From Skeletonema tropicum (taxonomy: Eukaryota > Bacillariophyta > Thalassiosirophyceae > Thalassiosirales > Thalassiosiraceae), in contig CM074127.1 of assembly GCA_037178625.1 (NCBI GenBank), positions 1,612,001 to 1,676,000 on the forward strand: a stretch of DNA of 64,000 nt. Direction: 5' to 3'. Both the position numbers and the translations under genes were made by a program. This document shows positions 32,017-43,105 of this stretch, in pieces (positions within the stretch are counted from its first letter, which is position 1; each line of letters starts with the position of its first letter). The notes under the pieces were generated by a model. It was given only the letters and a program-made list of their open reading frames with translations. It searched no databases and was not told the origin of the DNA.

Positions 32017-35000
32017 TTAGTCAAAGTGTTTTCGTCGATATTGAAAGTACTCCCGCTTTGCATTCACACTGACGAGTCGTCTCTCTGGCAGTATACATGC
32101 TGTTAACTTTCCTCCATAAACACAACCAGTGTCCAATCCAATGGCATGTTCGTATTGTTGAAGACCTCTATCTGCATCATGGCCAAAGAAAACAGTTTGC
32201 GGTCCATCCCATAGACGTGCCCAAGGCCAATTATTGAAGAACTTGGATGTGACAGTCCCATCCGGTAGGATACTGCGCATGTTCATCATTAATCGAGGAT
32301 TTTGCTTTGCCAATCGGATACCCGATACAAAACCGGCATGTACAAACAGTGCGTTCAAATGCGAGCTACTTATGAACCAAGGCAAGCTGTACATCCATTT
32401 GAGATCAGCAGTGCTCAATGCTGAGGCAACATAATAGTGCTCTGAACCGATGACAGGCGGATCAGCACCTGATTTGATTGCTTGGTGCCATCTGACCACC
32501 TCGAAGTCATGGTTACCGCGCACTCCAATAGCTCCAATTTCTCTTGCCATTTGAACAACAGATAAGCTATCAGGACCCTTGCACACCAAGTCTCCAAGGA
32601 ATACAACTAGATCGCCGGGGTGATAGTCGCACTTTCTCAGCAAGGCTTGTAATTCATCTATGCAGCCATGGACATCACCAATGGCTATAACTTTGGGTTG
32701 ATTTTGTTTTGCCCTCTCAACAGCAGCATCGACCAGATACGGACCTAATTTTCCTTCATAGGGTGAATTCTTTGCATTTGTTTCGGAATAGTCAAAGAAA
32801 ACTCCACCATTGCCTCCTCCAAGCCATATGTCGTCCTTGGCGTAAATGATATCTCCTTCCATGCCAAATGGACCATCGTACTCTTCTTCTTCGTCATACT
32901 CATTAAAGTCCGAGTCATCATCCTCAACGCCATCCACCTCACCTTGGTCAACACCTTCATCAAAGCCTTTATCTTCATCGTCGTCTTCTGTCTCAAATAG
33001 GAACTCCTCAACTATCCGATCTCGTATTTTAGCTGTCCAACCCTTCTCCTCTCTAGCCACATGAGCTAACGACATTGCCATTTTGCCATCATTCATTGCA
33101 CTTGCCAGAGCACCATTGACCTCCTTCGCAGCTCGTTCTGCCTCTCCAATATCCATTGCATCTCGTGGATCCAACTGAAACTGAACCATAACATCCGTTG
33201 AACCCCCTTCAACGTCGACCATGACAAGCTTGGAGATATTCACGTCAAAACCCATTTCTTTGGCATTAATTGATGCCCCAATACCTTCACGCAAGACGCG
33301 GCGGAAAGCACTGCCATGTCCGTGTCCTCCATGGCCCGATTCTAATTCTGTTCGAGTAACTCCGAGTGAGAATTTGAGTTCTCCTCCAAGAGTAAACATC
33401 ATTTTGTCGTCTTTTATTGCATCATCTCCATTACTGCTGTCATTATCATCAGCGCGACCACTTCCCAGTGTGTGGACCGGGCTCAACGATTTGTCCGAAA
33501 TACCGCTTCCACCTCCACGGCTATCTCTCACTATCCTCTTCTTATTTTGTTGTTTCTGGGTGCTTTGTTTTGGAGTGCTGCTATTAGGTGCTGTTCCAAA
33601 TCCTTTCGGAGCATTGAGCTCTCGTGGATTGAACTTGACAACTCGACCAGATCCATCTTTGATAGTGCCTTCATCGACGTCAACTTCCAGTCCAGATATT
33701 TCACCGGTATTAGACTCACTCAACGATGCCATCAGTTGATCTATATTTTCATCCGACACTGATGGGAGTGTGCGTTGCTCCCTAGCATCGACTGCTGCTG
33801 CATGTTCGGCCGCAGCTTCTTCATTGCGCCGTCTAATTTCATATTCGGATACAACAGCTCGTAAGTCGTCTGGACAAATTTTCCACTTTTGCGTAATGTC
33901 CACAAAGTTTTCACAAAACAACCCTACACTCTCTCGGGGGACCTTGCCAGCCGAATGCATATGCATCAATGGTCCAAAGTCAGGGGAGTTGGTGGTAATT
34001 GATCGAGGCCATAACTTTGGATGTTTGCGGTAATAATTAAGCTCAAGTGATCGTTGAGGTGGATCTGCATTGATTGGTTCACCACCCACAAGCATTTCCA
34101 TTCCTCGTCGTACCATTTTTCGTCCTGCGCCACGTCCCCCCTTGGTACCAGATTTATTCTTTCGAGTACGAGGTTTATTCCCTTTGATTGAATTTGGGGA
34201 GTTGTCGTTCACTCCATTCGTAGTCGTTGACGATGCTGAATCCATTGCCAAATTATTGTTTCTATTCCCATCAATAATCCCACCATTACTCAAGTTCTCC
34301 TGCATCCGTAGTTCCAATCGTCGTTGCTCCTCCATCTCTTGTGCAGCCATATTGGTCAACTCCCTCCTAACTGCATCCGATATTCCCGATGGCACACCAT
34401 CCAAGTAGACATTGGCACTATTCCTCCGAATTTGTATTTTATTGCCCGGAGTGGATAAGCGGTCGCTTTGTTCGGCGGAGAATGGAAGTTCTTCATCATC
34501 GGAATCTTGTTCTCGTCGACTACTACTGCTACTACTACTACTGCTGCTACTATTCTTGTTACTTGAACCATTGGAATTCGTATCACCATCCTCTGCAGAA
34601 ACTGATACTGCATTATTGCTACTACTACTACTACTACTACTTTCATCATCACCCGATATAGATTGAGAAGATCGATAAAACAGTTCACTTACGGGAAGAA
34701 CTCCATCTATCGCAGGAGAAGATGGAAATTCCAAATCAGCAATGAGTGAAACACTATTATCATTGATGGAGGAGGATGTACTATTGAACATTTCTCCCCA
34801 CTTTGGAAGATCCATAATGGTGCTACGTTGCTTCCCTGTGACCTTGGAGGATGGTGGTGGTGGTGGTGGTGGGAGATAATCAAAGGAAGAAGAAGATGAT
34901 GAATCTTTTCGTTGTTTTTCATTATTTCTACGGCCACCAGTGGATTGTATCCTTTTATCTGCACTATTATTAGATGGTTTGGAAGAAGATCTACTACTGG

Positions 35001-35820
35001 ATGTTCTTTGGTTACCACCTGTAGTCAATGTTGTAGTCGTCGTTGTCGCTTTTCCATTACTTCTATTCGACCGTAATGTAGATTGTGAGGATGTCGTATT
35101 CTTATTATATGTCGTTGATCGTCTTCTTCCTCCTCTTTGTCTCTTATTGCGTTGACTGCTGCTAATTTTTACCCATCTATCTCCAGGAGCAGAGATGGAA
35201 TCATCATCATCATCATTGTTGTTGTTGTTGGCAGCGCTGCTGTTCATTCTAGAAGAAGAAGACGATGATAGGATGGAAGGAGGGGGTAGCAATGTCGACG
35301 ATGATGACGTCAACTTTTTCATTTTGACTCTTTGATTTGTAGCAGATGAGGGTTTCCTTCTAGGACTTTTGGATGCCGAAGAAGAAGAAGAGCTACCATT
35401 ATTATTTGCTCTCTTACTTTGCATCCGTTGCCTATCTGTCCCAGTTTTAAGATGAAATCGTTTCCCCTTTAACCCTTTATTCTTCCCCGTCCTGTTGCTG
35501 TTGGGAGTTCTTCTATTCCGATTGACATAGGATGGTTGACTACCATCTTTGTCATCCCCGTTATCATCGTTATTTACAGAGTTGTAGAGTGTCAATTTGT
35601 TGTTTCTGGAAGAGATGGATGTATGCGCAGCGCTGTACCCATCACGTATTCTATTATGATTTTGTAACAAGCCATCATGACGAGAGGGAGCAAAGCCCAT
35701 CACAAGAGATGAACCAACTATGACGCAAGAGAAGTACATCATTATGAAATCATGTATTATTCTTGGACCTCTTCGTCGTGGATATATATTGACGACGGTG
35801 TCATGATGATTATCATTCAT
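32017..35820 (-). CDS. ApaH-like phosphatase (ALPH) with long disordered N-terminus
   Basis: The C-terminal 250 or so residues form a PPP-fold metallophosphatase. Its metal and phosphate motifs are GDVHGC, GDLVCKGPDS, GNHD, a FVHAG strand, FFGHDADRGLQ and GLDTGCVYGGKLTA. This series matches the eukaryotic ApaH-like phosphatases, whose trypanosome member ALPH1 removes mRNA caps. The first 900 or so residues are mostly low-complexity (Ser, Asn, basic and acidic runs) with a folded-looking patch around SLELNYYRKHPKLWPRSI. From the ATG at 35820 the protein has 1267 residues. An alternative start at 35742 gives MMYFSCVIVGSSLVMGFAP, a signal peptide ending in a GFAP motif like diatom plastid pre-sequences. 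Location (plastid or secretory) is inferred; the phosphatase assignment is strong. Confidence 0.85.
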   Translation of the reverse strand: MNDNHHDTVVNIYPRRRGPRIIHDFIMMYFSCVIVGSSLVMGFAPSRHDGLLQNHNRIRDGYSAAHTSISSRNNKLTLYNSVNNDDNGDDKDGSQPSYVNRNRRTPNSNRTGKNKGLKGKRFHLKTGTDRQRMQSKRANNNGSSSSSSASKSPRRKPSSATNQRVKMKKLTSSSSTLLPPPSILSSSSSSRMNSSAANNNNNDDDDDSISAPGDRWVKISSSQRNKRQRGGRRRSTTYNKNTTSSQSTLRSNRSNGKATTTTTTLTTGGNQRTSSSRSSSKPSNNSADKRIQSTGGRRNNEKQRKDSSSSSSFDYLPPPPPPPSSKVTGKQRSTIMDLPKWGEMFNSTSSSINDNSVSLIADLEFPSSPAIDGVLPVSELFYRSSQSISGDDESSSSSSSSNNAVSVSAEDGDTNSNGSSNKNSSSSSSSSSSSRREQDSDDEELPFSAEQSDRLSTPGNKIQIRRNSANVYLDGVPSGISDAVRRELTNMAAQEMEEQRRLELRMQENLSNGGIIDGNRNNNLAMDSASSTTTNGVNDNSPNSIKGNKPRTRKNKSGTKGGRGAGRKMVRRGMEMLVGGEPINADPPQRSLELNYYRKHPKLWPRSITTNSPDFGPLMHMHSAGKVPRESVGLFCENFVDITQKWKICPDDLRAVVSEYEIRRRNEEAAAEHAAAVDAREQRTLPSVSDENIDQLMASLSESNTGEISGLEVDVDEGTIKDGSGRVVKFNPRELNAPKGFGTAPNSSTPKQSTQKQQNKKRIVRDSRGGGSGISDKSLSPVHTLGSGRADDNDSSNGDDAIKDDKMMFTLGGELKFSLGVTRTELESGHGGHGHGSAFRRVLREGIGASINAKEMGFDVNISKLVMVDVEGGSTDVMVQFQLDPRDAMDIGEAERAAKEVNGALASAMNDGKMAMSLAHVAREEKGWTAKIRDRIVEEFLFETEDDDEDKGFDEGVDQGEVDGVEDDDSDFNEYDEEEEYDGPFGMEGDIIYAKDDIWLGGGNGGVFFDYSETNAKNSPYEGKLGPYLVDAAVERAKQNQPKVIAIGDVHGCIDELQALLRKCDYHPGDLVVFLGDLVCKGPDSLSVVQMAREIGAIGVRGNHDFEVVRWHQAIKSGADPPVIGSEHYYVASALSTADLKWMYSLPWFISSSHLNALFVHAGFVSGIRLAKQNPRLMMNMRSILPDGTVTSKFFNNWPWARLWDGPQTVFFGHDADRGLQQYEHAIGLDTGCVYGGKLTACILPERRLVSVNAKREYFQYRRKHFD

Positions 35821-36140
35821 TTCAGCAACAATTGCTCTAGCCACAACCTCCTCGGCAGCGTGTAGATAAGTAGCATCCAGGTTGCAGTCTGGCACGGAAA
35901 TTGTGATGAAGGAGCGAGCGACAGAAGATTGAAGATTTGAAGATGATAGAGGACGACGTCGCAGCCTCTCAACCTCAAGGAGCTGCCTGCTGTGTTATTC
36001 TATGCTATTGATCACCCCACAAAATAAGTTGAGCGAGTTCGCGTCCATCAGCCAAGCGCCGTCACCAAGCCCGCTCTGATTCCGCTGTCATTGAATTATT
36101 TCCTAGCAAATCGCCCCCCCGACAGCACTACATAATCAAG
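35821..36140. promoter_or_regulatory. Divergent promoter region, ALPH / PTPA
   Basis: About 320 bp separate the ALPH gene (minus) and the PP2A-activator gene (plus). It must hold both start regions. No specific element is recognised. Confidence 0.35.
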
Positions 36141-37833
36141 ATGGAAGACAGCCAAGCAGTCAAGGGTGCGACCACCAGCAGCACCACCAGCAGCAGTAGC
36201 GGCAAAGGATCAGCTGCTGGTGGTGATGATGATAACTCAACAACAACCACACCGAAGCGCTACATCTACACACAAGTGGACATGGAACACTTCAAACACT
36301 CGAATGCACACAAAGAATTACTAGGATTTGTTTCCGCCATGGGCAAAGGTCTAACCACCACCACCACAACCAGCAATAATGATGGCGGCAACTCGTCTTC
36401 TTCTTCTTCTTCTTCACCACATAATTACAATCCACACGCACCCCTAAATGATCTATCACCAGCCCTAGCATCACTTCATGGCTCACTAACTTGTATGAGC
36501 ACAACTTGGATGGATCCCAACAATACAACAGATGGTCTCCCACCCGACACGACTGTAAAAGCTACGATTTGGAAATCCTGTATTTCGCAAATGGCATGAA
36601 CGATTGACCGAACGGAGTGGGAGTATTATCAAGTGTTTGATGAAGTGTCATGGGAAGTATAGGAATTATACTACCAAGAAGAAGGAGGAAGATGATACTA
36701 CGTGTGAATCAACAACAATGACAACACCCACCAAAGAGGAGATTTTGAAGGAGTGTTCTCAATTGGGATATCAAGCTGCATCATCATCATCATCATCATC
36801 ACCCTCAGAAGGTGGTAGCATTACTCCATATTATGATCATGATGAAATAATAATGTCACCAAAGGAGGAGGAAATCATTACAGAACTGCGGTGTTACCTA
36901 CATGATTCCTTTGGTCATCCCATACGTCTTGATTATGGAACTGGACATGAGTGCAGCTTTATAGTGTTCTTGTTGTCATTGTGCAAGATTGGTTGTTTCA
37001 ATTGGATTGGTGATGGTGGTGGTGGTGGTGGTAGTAGTACTAATGGCAAAGGAGGGCCTACTACCCCCACATCCCCACAAGTGATTGGTCATGCATCCCT
37101 ATCACTCCTTCATGCATATTTGAATGTCACACGGGGATTACAACGAGATTACATGTTGGAACCAGCGGGGTCTCATGGGGTGTGGGGATTGGATGATTAT
37201 CATTGTGTTCCATTTTATTTGGGAGCGTGTCAGATGAGAGCTAGGGAGCAGTGGCAAGCAGCAGCAGCAACAACAAAATCAAAAGAAGAAGAAGAAAGGT
37301 TGGAGGGAAAAGAAAGTTCTGGCATTGGTGCTACAGATACTGATGATGCAAGGAGATTGCCGGATAACCCCTATCTTCCTGAATCGACGACAGTGACTGA
37401 TCCAAGTGATCCTCCCATCCTTGACACGACACACGCTGACAACAACAATGATCATTGGGATCCATCGATAATACACAACCGTCCAATCCTTGAGAGTTAT
37501 CGAGGCACCTACCTTTATCTGTCCTGTATACACTTCATTCAACAAATCAAGCCAGGTGTCCCCTTCTTTGAATCTTCACCCATGCTCAATGATATCTCTC
37601 ATTTGGGTAGTTGGACGAAAGTGATGGGGGGATTATTGAGGCTTTTTGAGGGGGAAGTGTTGGATAAATTGCCGGTTGTGCAGCATTTTGTGTTTGGTTC
37701 TATATTCAAGGCAAGTTGGACACCGTCGAGGACTGGACCATTGGAAGCACCGAAGAGGACATTTATTGGTGGTGCCGGTGGAGTCGAGGTTGCTGGTGGA
37801 ATGCCCGTCACCCGCGCCCCTTGGGCGAAGTAG
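36141..37833 (+). CDS. PTPA-type PP2A phosphatase activator, frame-broken
   Basis: Member of the PTPA family, which activates protein phosphatase 2A and has prolyl isomerase activity. The first frame (36141 to about 36560) carries an N-terminal Ser/Thr-rich tail, then YIYTQVDMEHF, SALHKELLGF-like text and LSPALASLHGSLTCM. The second frame carries LRFGNPVFRKWHERL, LDYGTGHECSFIVFLLSLCKIG, WGLDDYHCVPFYLGACQM, IKPGVPFFESSPMLNDI and HFVFGSIFKA, all in family order. The frames meet at 36561-36564, where one extra base separates ..VKA from (L)RFGNP. No intron signal is there. Inserts (poly-Ser, poly-Gly, charged) lengthen the protein to about 560 residues. Either a sequence error, a true mutation or a +1 frameshift explains the break. 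Confidence 0.85.
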
Positions 37834-37932
37834 AAGATAATCTTCAGGAGGTACAAAACTACTAAATCAAATGAAGTCTATTTATATTTTCAGAACTAAC
37901 TACACTCTAGAGAGAAAGGGTATCGTGACTAT

Positions 37933-40900
37933 TTACATGACGTTCTTCAAAGTGAATTCCTTACCAGCCTTGGCAGCATCTTCAAAGGCAGCCTTGGAAC
38001 TAACGACGGCAGATGAAGGATCCTTCAATGCCTTCAGACGTTCTGCAAATGCCTTGAAGTCAGCGGGTGTTGTGTTGAGCACCTCATCGCGGTACTTCTG
38101 ACGTTGCTCGGGACTCTCTCGTGTCAACCATCTCTTGAATTGCGCAGTTCCCTTTTGATCAGGGCTGAGAGCACCGTCCATGTCGGCGACGGCACCAATG
38201 ATGGCGGTTGTGAGAGCGTCGGGATCGTTCTCCATATCCGCAGCTGACTTCAGGAGAGCATCTGCGGCACCGTCATAGACATCGATAGATCCGGCCAAGT
38301 TGGGGTCTCTGTAACTTAAGAAAGAAAAGACACCGTCACGAGGGTTGAACTGACAGAATCCACCGTAAGCTCCTCCAATAACACGGATGTTGTCCCACAT
38401 GTACCCAGTTCCGAGGAATCGAGAAACAACGGCAGTAGATCCACTGACAGATTCGCCAACGTCGTACAATCTTCCTCCTTTACCAACATATGATACTTGA
38501 GTAGGGACAATGAAGCCTTCATCGGCAATGGGGGCATTGGCGGCCATCTCTTCTTTGATTTCATCAACCCAAGGGTGAGGTGCGGAGTAAAAGTCTTGGA
38601 GCTTGCCAGCGTTGGCATCGCCTGGCAATGTGGAAAGGAAGTTCTCCACGCTAGGTTGGATCTTTTCAAAGACGGCAGCATCACCAGTAAGATCGAGGAT
38701 CATTCCATCTCTGCAAGTGCTGCTTTCAAGGATTGTGTTACGAATGTTCTCAAGTCTCGCCAAAAGAGCAGGGAAGTCATTCTCTGCCTGGTCTAGAAGT
38801 TGCTTGACAGTGTCCAAAGATGAAAGGCCTGACATCTTCTCATTGATGTAGCCAACAACGTTGTATCGTGCACGGATGCGAGAATTTGAGGTGGCGTGAC
38901 CGCTTCCCTGAACCATTGACTCCTTCTGCGATTTGGCTTGCTTGAGAATCTCGATGATCTTACTCTTGGCGTCAAGGTTGGCATCACGGAGAATCAAGTT
39001 AAAGATGGAGAAAGAGCTCATCTGTCTTGTCACTGGTGGCCTTACCGGTAATCAAAAGCTTTGTGACGAAGTGCTCACCGGGAGTGACTGCACCCTCGGT
39101 ACCACCTTCCTCGTTGACACCAGCGATCAAGGCAGAAGCACTAACACCACCTGTGTGTGTACCAATTCTGCGAGAAAGAGCAACGCTGTCGTATTCTCCA
39201 GCACCTGTCTCCAACATCATGCGAGTAAAGAGTGGGAGAAGTGGAACGTCTTCAAGTGCAACACCGGACACATCGACGGCCAAGTTAGCGTAGGCAATAC
39301 CAGAAGTGCTTCCAAGCTCATGACGTACGACTGTCACACCAGATTCGGCCTCGTTTTCAGATACGGCAATTGGGTACTCGGTAACTTCCCTCTTCAAGTC
39401 GCTCAATTCAAGTGAAGGAATAGTGGCACGATCCTCTGGAGCGTCCTCGGCCGCTTGAAGCTTCTTCAATTCGGCAGTTGTATCAATAATTTTTTGAAGC
39501 TCCTCCTCGCTCATAGATTCCTTGATCTTTGCCAATCTATCCTTCTCATCCTGAAGTTGCTCTTCCTCGAGAGTTTTTGAGGGGTACATCTCCAGGGTGG
39601 AACGGTGAGTGTTCTCCAAAAGGAATTCCTTCACCATATCTTGGAACACCTTGGACCCAGATTCCGAAATACTCTTCTTCAATTCTGCAAGGGGCTCCTC
39701 GAAACGCAAAGCGTCAGTAGGAGAACGATCGTAAATCCATTCACGCATAGATCCAAGCATGAGACTTAATCCCTTGGGGAATGAACCAGTGTTGAATTCA
39801 CGCATGTCGAACTCAATTGTATTCATAGAAGCAGCGATGGCATCTTCTGTGAATCCTTCTTCGGCAACCTTTTGCAAAGTACTGATGACCAACTCTTCAA
39901 CCTTGTCCACATCCTCGGGCTTGACACCCTTCAATCCAACAGAGAAGGTTCCCTGCATAAGTTCCGACATCAGTCCTCCACCAGTAATGCTCTCTCCTAG
40001 ACCACTTTCCATTAGAGTCTTGTGAAGGATTGAAGATGAAGTTCCCATCAATAAATGATCCAAGATAGTCACGGTAATTTCCTCAACAGGAGTAAATGGC
40101 CTATCGTTGACCAACCAATTCACCATGATCATGTGAGTCTCGGGCTGATCATTTCCAGCAGGATACGGGTTGCGAATCTTCTTTGGTTCATCAAAAGTCT
40201 TCTTTTGCCACTGAATAGTACTGGCAGGTTTGCTCTCAGGAGAAGGACCAAAATCGTCAAGGTATTCATCCATGATTTCCAATCGCTTCGCAACATCGTC
40301 GTCACCGGCGAAGAAGATTCGGGAATTGCCAGGGATGATAGAATTTCTGATGGAACTCAGCAAATTGTTCAAATGAAAGGTTGGGGATCTCCACTGGGCT
40401 TCCTCCAGAGTCGACACCGTACGTGTTGTCGGGGAAGATACTCTGCTGAGCATCACGCTGCAAGAGTGAGTCAGGAGAGGAATACACACCCTTCATTTCA
40501 TTGTAGACAACTCCCTTGTAAGTAAGGGGTTCCTCCATCTTCTCCAATTCCAAATGCCATCCCTCCTGAGCATGAACCATTGGGTCGCTAGTCGCGCGAG
40601 GGTGGTATACCGCATCAGCATATACATTGATAAGATTATAGAAATCTTTGGTGTTTTGAGACGCAACCACATAACATGTCCTATCGGGGTATGTGAAGGC
40701 ATTAAGAAATGTTTGCAAACTTCCCTGAAGCAACTGGACAAATGGATCCTTCGTTTTGTACTTGCGACTTCCGCATAGAACAGAATGCTCCAAAATATGA
40801 GGAACTCCGGTAGAATCAGTAGGAGGAGTACGGAATGTAATTCCAAAACATTTGTTGTCATCATCGGTTGATACAGAAAGAAGTTCTGCGCCACTCTTCT

Positions 40901-41292
40901 TGTGACGGTAGAGAGTGCAGTAGGCACCAAACTCTGAAACGATATCAGTACTGATAATATCGAACGCAGGATGGCTCACTCCCAAGTTTTTCTCAAGCTC
41001 AGATTCGACAACGGTGCTCTGACGAAGTGCGGTGATGGAACTGGTGCAAGTGGATGCTGCACCTGCCGATTGGGACAAGAATCGACCAGCGGTGGTAGAT
41101 ACCGAGGATCCACGGTTCCTCTTATCAAGGAAGGCAACTGCTGCTGCATTGGTAAAGCGACCGACGAGACGTGGAAGCTACCGATGAGGATGATGCCCCA
41201 ACAGATCGTAATGTAGCGGCGCTGAAAGCTGTGGCAACACGTGTGGCGGTTAGTGCCAAGAAGGCCATCTTTGCAAGCCTGTGGAATTGCAT
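37933..41292 (-). CDS. M16C metallopeptidase, presequence protease (PreP)-like, frame-broken
   Basis: A presequence-protease relative, which degrades cleaved targeting peptides in mitochondria or plastids. The inverted zinc motif HILEH is present near 40788, with the downstream zinc-site glutamate in VVYNEMKGVYSS. Later parts show KALFASGL-free but typical M16C text such as DHLLMGTSSSILHKTL and IRVIGGAYGGFCQFNPRDG. The coding text lies in four frames. One extra base at each of three points restores it: 41157 (before FTNAAAVAF), 40332-40334 (a CCC run inside FYHPGNSRIFF) and 39010-39013 (DELFSIFNL). Read through, it has about 1118 residues, normal for PreP. The ATG at 41292 gives an Arg/Ser/Ala-rich leader. 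A signal-peptide-like exon at 41533-41390 might be upstream instead. Confidence 0.85.
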
Positions 41293-42136
41293 CGTTGTTA
41301 GAGAGTGCAGTAAGGTATTGCAACGAATAATTGGAGTATAGCGGAATGCAATTTATGTCATGGACGATCAACTCCTTGGATCAACTCACCAACTCCAACT
41401 CATCGGCAGAAGAACAAAGATGATGAGAAGATCCGAGGATCCAGCTGGTTGATTGCAGGTTGCAACAACTCAGAGCGGAGGTGGCGAGCGCGAGTGAGAG
41501 CGAGATGATGGATGGAGTTCTTGTTCCCGCCATTTCGACCGTAGGTATGCGGTGCTTAAAAACTGACGCAAATGGTAAGTAAGTACTTACTACGCATAAG
41601 TAGATTGTTACAGCACATGTTACGACGTGAGTTACAACCAACCAGCTCACAGCTCAAGCAGGCTGCAAGCTACTTACTTGCGTGCAATTCTAAGAGTGCT
41701 GGCTTGAATAGGGGAGGAACATTCCACTTCTCATGCTCGACAGGTCAATCATTAGGCACAAAAAAGTTCAGAGATTCAAAAGAAGTAACATCTGCACTGC
41801 ACTATCATAGCTAACGTTTCTTATGCCTACTTAGGGAGGAGCATGGCTGAGCATCTTTGTTTTACATGGATGCGCATGAAAAGGATGTTGAAGGGCCAAA
41901 TAAGCTCGACATTATTACACATTAGAATAAAGATAGACTGCTCTACTGAAGACTGACAATATAGAATCAATTACTGGTAGTTAGATGTAGTACGTTCACA
42001 ACCAAGTCCTTGCCACCTTACTAAACTTTCGATGCTTACAACAGGGCAAACAATATATTACAACATAAAGCTGAAGCTCAATATCAATAATCGCGTCCAA
42101 CCATCCCCTTGCTCAATACATTCAGTATCATACAGA
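41293..42136. other. Intergenic region with a possible upstream exon
   Basis: On the minus strand an ATG at 41533 opens 48 codons (MAGTRTPSIISLSLALATSA...), which resemble a signal peptide. They end at 41390 before a GTGAGT donor, with a matching acceptor (TTCCACAG) at about 41285. Joining to the PreP frame would again need one extra base skipped, so the exon is left open. The remainder to 42136 shows nothing recognisable. Confidence 0.35.
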
Positions 42137-42682
42137 TTACCGGAACATGCCCTCATTCTTGTTACCCTCCCGTTCGATCAAATCAATCGATCGCAGAACA
42201 TTGCTTTTATTAGTATCAATCACATACCCATTCATCACCATTTCATCCAATAGAAAATGCACTTGCTCCAGCTGGTACATAATATCCAACTCACAAATCG
42301 ATCCAGCCCATCGATCCATTGTCTCCACAAGAATATGAATAAACTCCAACATTCCCAACTCATTCTCATAATTATCTGCATCTGACGAGATACCCTTGAC
42401 TCTCACGTCGAAGTCTGCCTTTGTCCCCACAATAAAGAATAAACTGGCATATCTTCGATAGATTACTTTAAATCCACGATATTCAAGGAAGGAGCATTGT
42501 AATTCGGAACGTGAGAGGCATTTACGGATAATTTCTGATTCGAGAGCGACACGTTCTTGCATGTCCATCCATTCGTAGTAGGAGGAGAGACGGGTCTGCC
42601 CCTGCTTATTACTGTAAATGAGGGAAAGAGATGTAGAATGAGAGACAGAGATACATACACATAAAAATATCGCCAGTGTCAT
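42137..42682 (-). CDS. AP4S1: AP-4 complex sigma subunit (clathrin-adaptor small chain)
   Basis: The main exon (42611-42137) encodes NKQGQTRLSSYYEWMDMQ, then a CLSRSELQCSFLEYRGFKVIYRRYASLFF block. Next come ENELGMLEFIHILVETMDRW and ELDIMYQLEQVHFLLDEMV. This is the longin-fold small subunit of adaptor complexes, and the match is closest to AP-4 sigma, which sorts cargo from the trans-Golgi. A short first exon begins at an ATG at 42682 (MTLAIFL) and is separated by an intron with a GTATGT donor and a TTTACAG acceptor (42613-42612). Under that splice one extra base remains before AAT AAG, so the join is not clean. An Asp/Ser-containing insert near the middle is diatom-specific or lineage-specific as far as I can tell. 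Confidence 0.85.
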   Translation of the reverse strand: MTLAIFLCVCISVSHSTSLSLIYSNKQGQTRLSSYYEWMDMQERVALESEIIRKCLSRSELQCSFLEYRGFKVIYRRYASLFFIVGTKADFDVRVKGISSDADNYENELGMLEFIHILVETMDRWAGSICELDIMYQLEQVHFLLDEMVMNGYVIDTNKSNVLRSIDLIEREGNKNEGMFR

Positions 42683-43031
42683 GTTATGTAGATGTCATTC
42701 TTTTCTACAAGACGTGTTTGCTTGAGGATCTGGAGCTTGCTACCAAACTGGGTGCAGCAAAATCAGAGAGAATGTCAACAGAATGACTTACACCATCAAA
42801 ATGAAAGAAATCATTGTTATTATTGCTCAGTATGGTCTGCCTCTCCAAGATGTTACATTTATCGCCATGGGGGATTTTTGGCTGAAAGAAACGGAAGGCA
42901 AAAGTGGTGGTATGGTAGCATAAGGTACCGATATAATTATCTACGCTTTGTCATTGCCAATCAATTCAAAATTCAAACCGTTACTGTGGTTAGATGGACA
43001 CCATGACCTGACACAATAGCCCAGCATCACC
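42683..43031. other. Divergent intergenic region
   Basis: This lies between the AP-4 sigma gene (minus) and the large Tudor-like gene (plus). A plus-strand open frame at 42692-43006 has no recognisable domain and is judged non-coding. Promoters for both genes are expected here. Confidence 0.4.
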
Positions 43032-43061
43032 ATGGAAACAGCAACCAACGATCCTTCAGCA

Positions 43062-43105
<44 letters not shown>

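Noticed and set aside
33221..33739. Open frames opposite the ALPH gene (for example 33221-33739 and 34412-34666)
   Set aside because: They are antisense shadows of low-complexity coding sequence (poly-Ser and acidic runs) without features of their own.
39010..41160. Reading PreP as three separate genes
   Set aside because: The pieces are consecutive parts of one M16C peptidase in order, with no promoter space between them. The breaks are single extra bases.
42692..43006. Plus-strand frame upstream of the large gene
   Set aside because: It is antisense to the AP-4 sigma first exon and promoter, with no recognisable domain or plausible context.
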